From contig NZ_UWYY01000005.1 of the NCBI RefSeq assembly GCF_900608595.1, positions 124,001 through 188,000 of the forward strand: a DNA stretch of 64,000 bases, in the 5' to 3' direction. How positions within the stretch are numbered: the stretch's first letter is position 1; each line of letters starts with the position of its first letter. The stretch is from Promicromonospora panici. Its GTDB lineage: Bacteria > Actinomycetota > Actinomycetes > Actinomycetales > Cellulomonadaceae. Both the position numbers and the translations under genes were made by a program. The notes under the pieces were generated by a model that saw only the letters and a program-made list of their open reading frames with translations, was not told the DNA's origin and did not search any database. This document shows positions 18,134-25,941 of the stretch, one piece after another.

Positions 18134-18186
18134 GCCGGGTAGGTAACACACAGGTAGCACTGCTACGGCTCCGTTACCTACCCGGC
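18134..18186. terminator. Nested inverted repeat after the deaminase gene
   Basis: GCCGGGTAGGTAAC (18134-18147) pairs perfectly with GTTACCTACCCGGC (18173-18186). Inside the loop lies a second perfect hairpin, GTAGCA-C-TGCTAC (18154-18166). It starts five bases after the deaminase stop and lies upstream of the GNAT pair. It lacks a T-run but is the most elaborate stem in the window, probably a terminator or RNA-processing barrier. Confidence 0.65.
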
Positions 18187-18190
18187 TGCG

Positions 18191-19285
18191 TCATCTTTCC
18201 CCCGCCGCCGCGTCCAGCTCCGCCGTGACCCGCGCGCGCAGCGCCGCCTTCTCCGCCGGCGGCAGCCAGCATGCCTCCACCCCGGCCAGCGCCATCGCGC
18301 GCAGCCGCTCGGCGGGCACGGCAAGGTCCTCGGCGAGGATCCGGTACTCGCCGGCCAGCGTGGTGGGGAACATCCCCGGGTCGTCGGACGCCGGGATCAC
18401 GTTCAGCCCGGCGTCCAGCATCGCCGCGATCGACGCCCGTCGCCACGGCCGCCAGGAGCGCCGCGACGTCGTGGAGATGACGGTGAACGGCACCTGCTCG
18501 TCGCGCACCCGCGCCACGACGTCGTCGTCCTGCAGGACGAAGTAGCCGTGGTCGATGCGGTCGCAGCCGAGCACGTCCAGGCAGGTCACGGTGTTGACCG
18601 CGACCGGGGCGTGCTCGGAGGAGTGCGCCGTCCGGCCCAGGCCGGCCTCCCCCGCGAGCCGGTAGGCGGCCGCGAACCGCTCGGGCGGGCCCGCCGTCTC
18701 GAGGTTGTCCAGCCCGATGCCGACGACGTATTCGTGCGGGTGGTCGACGACGGTGCGCACCCGCTCCAGCGCGTCCTCGCCAGAGCCGCTGCGGTCGATG
18801 CCCGCGATGAGCCGGCCGGTCATGCCGAAGTCGCGCTCGGCCATCCGGATGCCCTCGGCGTACGCCTCGACCGAGCCCAGGTATCCCAGTGACGCGAGGT
18901 GCCCGGGTACGGAGTCGAACGACACCTCCAGGTGACGCGTGGCGCTGGTGCGGTGCGCCGCCTCGAACGCCTCGTAGGTGATCCGGGTCAGGTCGTCGGC
19001 GGTGCGCAGCACCTGGGTCACCCAGCGGGAGACCTGGAACAGCGAGTACGAGACCGCGGGCTCGTCGGCGCCGCGCCCCTGCGGCACGGGGATCCGCGTG
19101 TCGCGGTAGAGGTCCGGGTCCGGCGGTTGAGAGTTGACGTCGGCGTAGATCCGTTCGGGCTCGGCGGGCAGCACGAGCCCTTCCCGGCGGGCGAGCTCCG
19201 CGAAGGTGCTTGCCCGGACCGTGCCGATGAGGTGGCAGTGCAGGTCGACCTTCGGCATCCGGTCGATGGTGGTGAGAGTGTTCAT
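18191..19285 (-). CDS. Adenosine-deaminase-superfamily hydrolase
   Basis: A 364-residue metal-dependent deaminase. It has KVDLHCHLIGT (Zn ligands in HxH, residues 15-17), HSSEH (metal His and catalytic Glu of the usual HAGE motif), RIDHGY (usual RIGHG) and PASDDPGMF (metal Asp pair). The usual CPxSN region is replaced by ISTTSRRSW, so the substrate may not be adenosine. It is the last gene of an operon with a polyamine-type ABC importer, so it probably deaminates the imported compound. Confidence 0.88.
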   Translation of the reverse strand: MNTLTTIDRMPKVDLHCHLIGTVRASTFAELARREGLVLPAEPERIYADVNSQPPDPDLYRDTRIPVPQGRGADEPAVSYSLFQVSRWVTQVLRTADDLTRITYEAFEAAHRTSATRHLEVSFDSVPGHLASLGYLGSVEAYAEGIRMAERDFGMTGRLIAGIDRSGSGEDALERVRTVVDHPHEYVVGIGLDNLETAGPPERFAAAYRLAGEAGLGRTAHSSEHAPVAVNTVTCLDVLGCDRIDHGYFVLQDDDVVARVRDEQVPFTVISTTSRRSWRPWRRASIAAMLDAGLNVIPASDDPGMFPTTLAGEYRILAEDLAVPAERLRAMALAGVEACWLPPAEKAALRARVTAELDAAAGER

Positions 19286-19295
19286 GGGGCGCCGG

Positions 19296-20369
19296 TCAGC
19301 CGGCCGTCACCTCTCGGGCGAACCGGTCCACCCAGTCGGCCCGCGTGGGCACGAGCTCGGCCGGGTCGAGGGTCGCGTAGCCCTCGGCCACCGGGTCGGC
19401 GGCGATGTCGCCGACGACGGCCGAGATCGAGTCCGGAACCGTCGCGTCGGGGTTGACGGGCAGGTCGCCCACCAGCTCCGCGGACGCCGTCTGCGCCTCG
19501 GCCGACAGCAGGTAGTCGATGAACTGGTGCGCGCCGTCGGCGTTGGGTGCACCGGCCGGGATCATGGCCCGGTTCGTGGCCATGTAGCGCCCGGTGGCCG
19601 GCGGAGTCCACGCGTACGGCTCGCCCGAGGCGACGAGCTCGGTCGCGAAGCCGCTCAGGGAGTCGGCCGCGACGATCTCGCCCTGCGTCAGCAGGTTCGT
19701 CACCTCGGTGGACGACGAGTAGAACTGCAGGATCCCCGGCGCCCACTCCCCGAGCGTCGTCAGGGCGGTGTCGATGTCGTACGGCCCGTCGCCGTAGGTC
19801 TCCCCCACGCCCGAGATCATGAGCTGCCCCGCCGTCACCGAGATGTCCGGCAGCGCGAGGCTCCCGGCGTGCGCGGCGTCGCCGTACAGGTCCCACTCGG
19901 CGGCCTCGGCGGCGCTGAGCGCCTCGGTCGAGTAGAGCGTGCCGTTGAGCTGGTAGCTGTAGGCCGGCCCGGCGTATCCCTCCTCCAGCGCAAAGTCCGC
20001 GACCTGGTCCAGCGACGGCACCTGGGCGGCGTCGACCTCCTGAAACAGGTCGCTCTCCTGCCCGAGCGCGGCGTAGTAGTCCGAGATGAGCATGACGTCG
20101 ATGCCGGAGTCGCCCGCGGCGACCTCGAGCTGGGAGAGCCGGTCGGCGTTCGAGCCGGTCTCCACCTCGACCTCGATGCCGGTCTCGGCCGTGAACGGGT
20201 CGATCACGGCCTCCTGGAACTCCTCGACCCCGAACGGGAACGTGGAGACGACGATGGTGTCCTCGGCAGTGGCCTCGTCTCCGGCGGAGCAGCCGGCGGC
20301 GAGCAGCGACGTGGTCACGAGGCCGGTGGTGAGCACCGCGGTGCGGCGAGCTCTCAGGGTGCGGTTCAT
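19296..20369 (-). CDS. ABC transporter, PotD/AfuA-type substrate-binding lipoprotein
   Basis: The 357-residue protein has a basic signal peptide and lipobox LLAAGC followed by SAGDE. It belongs to the spermidine/putrescine or ferric-iron (family 1_6/PotD) binding class, with strands TIVVSTFPFGVEEF and SGIDVMLISDYYA. Acidic residues are plentiful. It lies between the ATPase gene (4-base overlap) and the deaminase gene. Confidence 0.88.
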   Translation of the reverse strand: MNRTLRARRTAVLTTGLVTTSLLAAGCSAGDEATAEDTIVVSTFPFGVEEFQEAVIDPFTAETGIEVEVETGSNADRLSQLEVAAGDSGIDVMLISDYYAALGQESDLFQEVDAAQVPSLDQVADFALEEGYAGPAYSYQLNGTLYSTEALSAAEAAEWDLYGDAAHAGSLALPDISVTAGQLMISGVGETYGDGPYDIDTALTTLGEWAPGILQFYSSSTEVTNLLTQGEIVAADSLSGFATELVASGEPYAWTPPATGRYMATNRAMIPAGAPNADGAHQFIDYLLSAEAQTASAELVGDLPVNPDATVPDSISAVVGDIAADPVAEGYATLDPAELVPTRADWVDRFAREVTAG

Positions 20370-21418
20370 GAGATTCCTTCGGTGACGGGGTCGAGTTCGG
20401 GTTCGGATAGCGCGGGCAGGAGGGCCAGCCGCGCCTCCGGCGCGAGCAGGCGGACCCGGTCACCGGCCGACGGCGTCGGCCCGGCGGCGGCGTCAGTGCG
20501 GTGGTCGGCCAGCAGGCGGACGGCGGTGCCGGCCGGGTCGGTGGCGTCGAGCGTCACGAGCAGGTCGACGCCGCGGTAGGCGACGTCGCGCACGGTGGCG
20601 TCCAGGGCGACGGCGCCGTCCGCGGGCGTGTCCAGCGGGACGACGCGCAGGTGCTCCGGGCGGACGGCGGCCTGCCGCCCGTCCGCGAGCGTCAGGAAGT
20701 TCTCGTAGCCGAGGAACTCCGCGACGAACCGGTCGGCCGGTGTGGGGAAGACGTCGCGCGGCGCGCCGGTCTGCACGATCTTCCCGGCGCGCATGAGCAC
20801 CATCTCGTCGGACATCTCCAGGGCCTCGTCCTGGTCGTGCGTGACCAGGACGACCGTCAGCCCGGTCTCCGACTGGATGCGGCGGATCTCCGCGCGCATC
20901 TGCACCCGCAGCCGCGCGTCGAGGTTGGACAACGGCTCGTCCAGGAGCAGCAGCCGCGGTCGGATGGCGACCGCCCGGGCCAGCGCGACGCGCTGCTGCT
21001 GGCCGCCGGAGAGCTGCTTGGGCTTGCGGTCGCCCAGGTGCGCGAGCCCGACGAGCTCGAGCGCCTCTCCGGCCCGGCGACGCCGCTCGGCGCCGGGCAC
21101 GCCCCGCATCTTCGGCCCGTAGGCGACGTTGTCCGCCACGGTCATGTGCGGGAACAGCGCGTAGGACTGGAAGACCATGCCCAGGTTGCGTTTCTCGGGC
21201 GGCGTCCGGGTCGCGTCTTCGCCGTCGATCAGGATCCGGCCCGACGTCGGCGCGCTGTACCCGGCGAGCATGCGCAGGGTCGTCGTCTTGCCGCAGCCGC
21301 TGGGGCCGAGCAGCGTGGTCAGGCGCCCGCGCGGGATCTTCAGGTCGATCGAGTCGACGGCGGTGAAGCCGCCGAACTGCTGGGTCACGCCGACGAGCGC
21401 GGCGGCGGGGGTGGTCAT
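20366..21418 (-). CDS. ABC transporter ATP-binding protein, PotA-like
   Basis: The 350-residue ATPase has Walker A GPSGCGKTT, Q-loop FQSYALFP, signature LSGGQQQR, Walker B LLLLDEPLSNLD and switch His VLVTHDQDEA, followed by a C-terminal TOBE-like domain (AVRPEHLRVV). This is the only transporter ATPase in the window, and it belongs to the local PotABCD-like set. Overlaps of four bases join it to the permease and binding-protein genes. Confidence 0.93.
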   Translation of the reverse strand: MTTPAAALVGVTQQFGGFTAVDSIDLKIPRGRLTTLLGPSGCGKTTTLRMLAGYSAPTSGRILIDGEDATRTPPEKRNLGMVFQSYALFPHMTVADNVAYGPKMRGVPGAERRRRAGEALELVGLAHLGDRKPKQLSGGQQQRVALARAVAIRPRLLLLDEPLSNLDARLRVQMRAEIRRIQSETGLTVVLVTHDQDEALEMSDEMVLMRAGKIVQTGAPRDVFPTPADRFVAEFLGYENFLTLADGRQAAVRPEHLRVVPLDTPADGAVALDATVRDVAYRGVDLLVTLDATDPAGTAVRLLADHRTDAAAGPTPSAGDRVRLLAPEARLALLPALSEPELDPVTEGIS

Positions 21419-22236
21419 CGGTTGATTCCTCCGAAGATCTTGGCGAAGCCGACGGTGCGCTCGGCGACCACGGCGACGACCACCGTCGCAGCCAGCACCA
21501 GCGTGGACGCGGCCGCCACCATGGGGTCGTAGCTCTGCTGGACGTAGTCGAGCATCGCGGGTGGCAGCGTCCGGAAGTCGCGGGTCTGCAGCAGCAGCGA
21601 CAGCGGCACGTTGTTGAACGAGGTGACGAACCCGAGCAGGCCCGCCGAGATGAGGCCGGGCCGCAGCATCGGCAGCGTCACGGTGACGAACGCCCGCAGC
21701 GGCGAGGCGCCCAGGCCGCGGGCGGCCTCCTCCAGAGCGGGGTCCGCCAGCGCGAGAGAGGCGCCCGTGACGCGCACCGCGTAGGGCAGGAGCAGAGCCG
21801 TGTGGCCGAGCAGCAGCGTCGTGAAGTTGTCCAGGCGCAGACCGATCATGAGCTGCTGGTACAGCGCGAGGCCCACCACCAGCTCGGGCACCACGAGCGG
21901 CGACAGGAACAGGCCTTCGAGCAGGTCCTTGCCCGGGAGCCGGCCGCGGTGGATCGCCAGCGTGACCGGCACGCCGAGCAGCAGTGCGAGCCCGGTGGCC
22001 AGCACGGCGAGCTCCAGGCTGGAGACCACCGCCTCCAGGAACGGCGAGTAGGCCACCGCCTCCCCGAACCAGCGCAGGGACAGCCCGTCGGGCGGGAAGC
22101 GCAGCGTGCTACCCGCCGTGAACGCCGTCGCGACGACGAACAGGATGGGCACGATCATCACGACGTAGCCCAGGACGGCGAGCGTGCCGGCGACGGGATG
22201 GCGGAGCTTCGCGGTGCGGCTCAGGACGGCGCTCAT
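21415..22236 (-). CDS. ABC transporter permease, PotC-like
   Basis: This 273-residue permease has six membrane segments and the loop EEAARGLGASPLRAFVTVTLP, the EAA motif in its PotC/AfuB form. Its ATG overlaps the stop of the PotB-like gene, and its stop overlaps the ATPase start. Confidence 0.9.
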   Translation of the reverse strand: MSAVLSRTAKLRHPVAGTLAVLGYVVMIVPILFVVATAFTAGSTLRFPPDGLSLRWFGEAVAYSPFLEAVVSSLELAVLATGLALLLGVPVTLAIHRGRLPGKDLLEGLFLSPLVVPELVVGLALYQQLMIGLRLDNFTTLLLGHTALLLPYAVRVTGASLALADPALEEAARGLGASPLRAFVTVTLPMLRPGLISAGLLGFVTSFNNVPLSLLLQTRDFRTLPPAMLDYVQQSYDPMVAAASTLVLAATVVVAVVAERTVGFAKIFGGINR

Positions 22237-23054
22237 GCGGTGGCCCCCTTGCGCCCGGCCAGCGTCGAGATGCCGGAGACCAGGAAGACCAGCACCGTCA
22301 TGACGATCGCGGTGGCGGAGGCCGCCGCCCAGTCGACGGTGACGCTCGCGTACGAGAACAGCTGCGTGGAGAGCAGACGCTGGCTGGACCCGCCGAGCAG
22401 GTAGGGGGTCGTGTAGGCGGTCACCGACCCCGCGAACACCAGCGTGGCCGCCACCACGATGCCCGGCAGCGAGAGCGGCACCAGGATCGTCCAGAAGGCG
22501 CGGGTGCGGCTGGCGCCCAGCCCGCGGGCCGCCTCGTCCAGCCCGGGATCGACCTGCGCGACGGCGGAGTAGCAGGTGATGACCGCGAGCGGCAGGAAGA
22601 GCTGGACGAGGCCCAGCACGATCGCCAGCTCGGTGTACAGGAGCTGCGGCGCCTCCTCGACGATGCCGAGGCCGGTCAGCACCTGCCCGATCACGCCGTT
22701 CGACCCGAGCACGACCAGCCAGCCGAAGGTGCGCACCACGTTGCTCAGCAGCAGCGGGAAGATCGCCAGCGCGAGCAGCACCCCCGCCCAGCGCGACTGC
22801 GAGCGGGCCAGCAGCGAGGCGATCGGGAACCCGAGCACCACGCACAGCGCGGTGACGATCAGCCCGATGCGCACGGTGCGCCAGATGATCCCCAGGTCGT
22901 AGGGGTCGGTGAGCATCGTGGCCATGCGCTCGAGCACCTGGGCGAAGCCCACGCCGGGCGGCGCGAACAGCATCGCGACCGCCGGCAGCAGGAAGCCGAC
23001 GAGCAGGAATGCCAGCCCCGGCAGGAGCAGGAGGAGGGAGGAGCGTGCTCGCAC
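22233..23054 (-). CDS. ABC transporter permease, PotB-like
   Basis: The 273-residue first gene of the operon starts with GTG 23054. It has six membrane segments and the EAA loop DEAARGLGASRTRAFWTILVP. The order PotB, PotC, PotA, PotD, deaminase is a compact five-gene operon with coupled starts, and it is divergent from a LacI regulator with paired operators between them. Confidence 0.9.
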   Translation of the reverse strand: MRARSSLLLLLPGLAFLLVGFLLPAVAMLFAPPGVGFAQVLERMATMLTDPYDLGIIWRTVRIGLIVTALCVVLGFPIASLLARSQSRWAGVLLALAIFPLLLSNVVRTFGWLVVLGSNGVIGQVLTGLGIVEEAPQLLYTELAIVLGLVQLFLPLAVITCYSAVAQVDPGLDEAARGLGASRTRAFWTILVPLSLPGIVVAATLVFAGSVTAYTTPYLLGGSSQRLLSTQLFSYASVTVDWAAASATAIVMTVLVFLVSGISTLAGRKGATA

Positions 23055-23071
23055 GAGCCGTCTTTCGTTGA

Positions 23072-23085
23072 TGGAACCGGTTGCA
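23072..23085. promoter_or_regulatory. LacI-type operator, site 1
   Basis: TGGAACCGGTTGCA is a near-perfect palindrome, 18 bases upstream of the PotB-like gene. It resembles the site at 23163, and both are likely targets of the divergent LacI-family protein. Confidence 0.6.
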
Positions 23086-23162
23086 GAGGACCCTAAGGCA
23101 TAGGCGGAGGTGCTCCTGCAATCCCTTGGTTAACTTCCTGTTACATCGTGTGTCGCGCGCAG

Positions 23163-23191
23163 CGGAAACGGTTGCAATCAACGTCTACAGT
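23163..23191 (+). promoter_or_regulatory. LacI-type operator, site 2, with regulator promoter
   Basis: CGGAAACGGTTGCA (23163-23176) resembles site 1. A -10-like TACAGT (23186-23191) lies 17 bases after CGGAAA, so the operator overlaps the regulator's own -35 region and should allow autoregulation. The two sites are 91 bases apart. Confidence 0.55.
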
Positions 23192-23215
23192 GTTCCCACC
23201 GACAAAGGAGGAACG

Positions 23216-24157
23216 TTGCCCGATCTGTCCGACGTCGCCGCGGTGGCCGGCGTCTCCAAGGCGACCGCGTCGCGCGCGCTCAACGGGAGCGGCCTGGTCG
23301 CCGCCGAGACCGCCGTGCGGGTCGTGGCGGCGGCCGCCCGGCTCGGGTACGTGCCCAACCGGGCGGCGCGCGAGCTCGCCCGCGGGCGCAGCGGCATCAT
23401 CGCCATCGTCGTCCCCACGCTGGACAACGCGTTCTTCACGCCGATCATCGCCGGGGCCCAGGCGCGGGCCGAGGAGGCCGGCCTGCAGCTCACCGTTGCC
23501 GTGCACGCGCTCGACGCCGCGGGCGCGTTCGACCGGCTCGCCCGCCAGGTCGACGGCTTCCTCGTCGTCGCCCCGCGGGGCAACGACACCCTGGTGGCGA
23601 GCTCCGGCTCGGCCAAGCCCGCGGTCCTGGTGGACCGCGAGATCGACGGCATGACGTCGGTCGTGGCTGACACCGCCAGCGCCTTCGGCACGCTGACCAC
23701 GCGGCTCGCGGCCGAGGGCCATTCGCGGATCGTCTACGTGGGCGGCCCCCCGGGCTCGTGGCAGGACCGGCAGCGTACGGCCGCTGTGCGGGACGCCGCG
23801 CGCCAGGCAGGGAGCGAGCTCACCGTGCTCGGCCCTTGCCCGGCGACCTTCACCGCCGGCGTCGAGGTGACGCCCGCCGTCCTCGAGACGGGGGCGACCG
23901 CCGTCGTCCCGTACGCGACGTCCATCGGCCTGGGCCTGCTGCTCGCGCTCGGCACGCGCGGCGTCGACGTGCCGCGCGACCTCGTGGTGAGCACCGAGCC
24001 GACGGTCATCGAGGCGCTCGGCCTGGAGCACACGCCGGCCATCGACGTCGACGGCGAGGAGCTGGGCCGGACGGCGATGGACCTGCTCACGCGGCAGCTC
24101 GACGGGCAGGACGAGCCGGGGCGCCAGGTGCGGCTGGCGGTGCCGGTGCGGGGCTGA
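23216..24157 (+). CDS. LacI-family transcriptional regulator
   Basis: A 313-residue repressor with the LacI helix-turn-helix at the N-terminus (LSDVAAVAGVSKATASRALNG) and a periplasmic-binding-protein-like ligand domain. TTG 23216 follows AAAGGAGG and gives the usual LacI start. The published-style upstream starts (GTG 23190, ATG 23081) would add an unrelated tail. It is divergent from the PotABCD/deaminase operon and probably represses it until its ligand appears. Confidence 0.88.
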   Translation: MPDLSDVAAVAGVSKATASRALNGSGLVAAETAVRVVAAAARLGYVPNRAARELARGRSGIIAIVVPTLDNAFFTPIIAGAQARAEEAGLQLTVAVHALDAAGAFDRLARQVDGFLVVAPRGNDTLVASSGSAKPAVLVDREIDGMTSVVADTASAFGTLTTRLAAEGHSRIVYVGGPPGSWQDRQRTAAVRDAARQAGSELTVLGPCPATFTAGVEVTPAVLETGATAVVPYATSIGLGLLLALGTRGVDVPRDLVVSTEPTVIEALGLEHTPAIDVDGEELGRTAMDLLTRQLDGQDEPGRQVRLAVPVRG

Positions 24158-24175
24158 CCGTCCTGTCCGGCGGCG

Positions 24176-24988
24176 TCAGCGCAGCGCGATCACGAGCTGC
24201 GTCAGCAGCGGCGCCACGATCAGGGCGGGCAGCAGGTCGCCCACCGGGATCTGCTTGACGTTCAGCAGCCGCAGGGCGATGCCCACCAGCAGCAGGCCGC
24301 CGGTCGCCGTCAGCGCGGAGATGTGCGCGTCCGGCAGCACCGACCCGAGCAGCACGCCGGCCAGCGTCACCAGGCCCTGGACGACAGCGACCGACACCGC
24401 GGACAGCAGCACCCCGACCCCGAACGACGACGCGAACGCCAGCGCCGCGAAGCCGTCGAGGACGGACTTCAGCAGGAGCTGGTCGATGCCGCGGCCGAGC
24501 CCGTCCGACAGCGACCCGAGGATGGCGAGCGGCCCGACGCAGAACAGCAGGGACGCGGTGAGCCATCCCTCGATGAAACGCTCGCGCGCCGCATGGTCCT
24601 GACCCGCCTCGCTCGCGTCGATCAGCCCGCGACGCCGCCCGGCGCGCGCACCGCCGGTGCGCCTGGCCAGCCAGGCCTGGATCGTGCCGGCCAGCCCTTC
24701 CAGCCTCGCCTCGATCCGCAGCAGGGACCCGGCGATGCCGCCGATCAGAAGAGACCCGAGCACGATCAGGACGGGGGCGCCGCTGCCGGTGGCCGCGACG
24801 AAGGCGGCGTCGGTCACCGCCATCGCGGACAGCGCGGCGACCAGCAGGGTGACGAGGCCGAGGATATCGGTCACCACGGCGTGCGTGCGCTGGGGCAGCC
24901 GGTGCCCCACGGCCATCCCGAGGAGCGACCCCACGACGATCAGTGCGACGTTGATGAGGGTGCCCAGTCCGGGGAAGTCGAAACTCAC
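24176..24988 (-). CDS. DUF554 family membrane protein
   Basis: A 270-residue integral membrane protein with about seven hydrophobic segments and a charged cytoplasmic loop near residues 110-140 (RRRGLIDASEAGQDHAARERF). The N-terminal PGLGTLINVALIVVGSLLGMAVG is characteristic of DUF554 (relatives: B. subtilis YdfK). The function is unknown. The start is taken as GTG 24988 with no clear ribosome site. It converges on the LacI gene with an 18-base gap. Confidence 0.85.
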   Translation of the reverse strand: MSFDFPGLGTLINVALIVVGSLLGMAVGHRLPQRTHAVVTDILGLVTLLVAALSAMAVTDAAFVAATGSGAPVLIVLGSLLIGGIAGSLLRIEARLEGLAGTIQAWLARRTGGARAGRRRGLIDASEAGQDHAARERFIEGWLTASLLFCVGPLAILGSLSDGLGRGIDQLLLKSVLDGFAALAFASSFGVGVLLSAVSVAVVQGLVTLAGVLLGSVLPDAHISALTATGGLLLVGIALRLLNVKQIPVGDLLPALIVAPLLTQLVIALR

Positions 24989-25094
24989 GGCCGCGAGCCT
25001 ACTGCGCGCTACGAGGTCCGGTACGCCGACCCACGCCTCCTGGATGCCCGCCCAGGTAACGACGTACGCAGCCGGGAGCGTCAGACCACCGCCG

Positions 25095-25874
25095 TCAGTG
25101 CACGGAGAAGCCGCCGTTGACGAACAGCGAGTGGCCTGTGACATAGCCGGACGCGGCGCTCGCGAGGAAGACGGCGGCGCCCGCGAAGTCCTCGGGTACG
25201 CCGTTGCGGCCCACGGTGGTGCGGGCCGCGAGCGCCGCGACCTTCCCGGCGTCGTCCTGGAGGCGCTGGTTCAGGGGCGTGAGGACGAACCCGGGCACGA
25301 GGGTGTTGGCGGTGACACCGCGGGCGGACCAGGCCTCGGACTGGGAGCGGGCGAGGGACTCGAGCGCGCCCTTGGAGACGCCGTAGGCGCCGCTGTCGAC
25401 GAACGACCGGTGGGCCTGCTGCGAGGAGACGTGGATGAGCCGGCCGAATCCGCGCTCGGCCATGCCCGGCGCCAACCGCTGGCCGAGCAGGAACGGGGCT
25501 TCGAGGTTGACGGTCATCGTGATGTCCCAGATCTCTTCGTCGATCCGGTCCATGTGCGGGCGCAGGTTGATGCCGGCGCTGTTGACGAGGATGTCGGGCT
25601 CCCCAGCGACGGCGACGATGTCGTCGGCTGCGGCGTGGATGTCGTCGCGCGTACCGAGGTCCGCGACCACCGTCTCGATCGTGCAGCCACGCTCCCGCAG
25701 GACGCCGGCGACCTCGTCCAGCCGTTCGGCGCCGCGTGCGAGGAGCACGGTGTGAGCCCCAGCGAGCGCCAGCGCGGTGGCGATTCCCCGTCCGATGCCG
25801 GAGCTGCCGCCGGTCACGACGGCGGTGCGGCCCTCCAGGGAGAACAGGGAGGCCAGGTAGTCGCGTGTTGTCAT
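25095..25874 (-). CDS. Short-chain dehydrogenase/reductase
   Basis: A 259-residue classical SDR with the cofactor motif TGGSSGIGRG, NSAG (usual NNAG), and the catalytic Ser with YGVSK (Tyr, Lys) in VSSQQAHRSFVDSGAYGVSK. The C-terminal HSLFVNGGFS resembles gluconate 5-dehydrogenases and 3-oxoacyl-ACP reductases. ATG 25874 is divergent from metH. Confidence 0.88.
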   Translation of the reverse strand: MTTRDYLASLFSLEGRTAVVTGGSSGIGRGIATALALAGAHTVLLARGAERLDEVAGVLRERGCTIETVVADLGTRDDIHAAADDIVAVAGEPDILVNSAGINLRPHMDRIDEEIWDITMTVNLEAPFLLGQRLAPGMAERGFGRLIHVSSQQAHRSFVDSGAYGVSKGALESLARSQSEAWSARGVTANTLVPGFVLTPLNQRLQDDAGKVAALAARTTVGRNGVPEDFAGAAVFLASAASGYVTGHSLFVNGGFSVH

Positions 25875-25941
25875 GGCGGGGACGATACCGAGCAACGGGC
25901 ACGCGCGGCGCCGTCGTCGGGTGGGGGCTTACGCTGCCGGG

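Noticed and set aside
25875-25941. A cobalamin riboswitch before metH
   Set aside because: The gap to the divergent SDR gene is only 67 bases, far too short, and no B12-box sequence is present.
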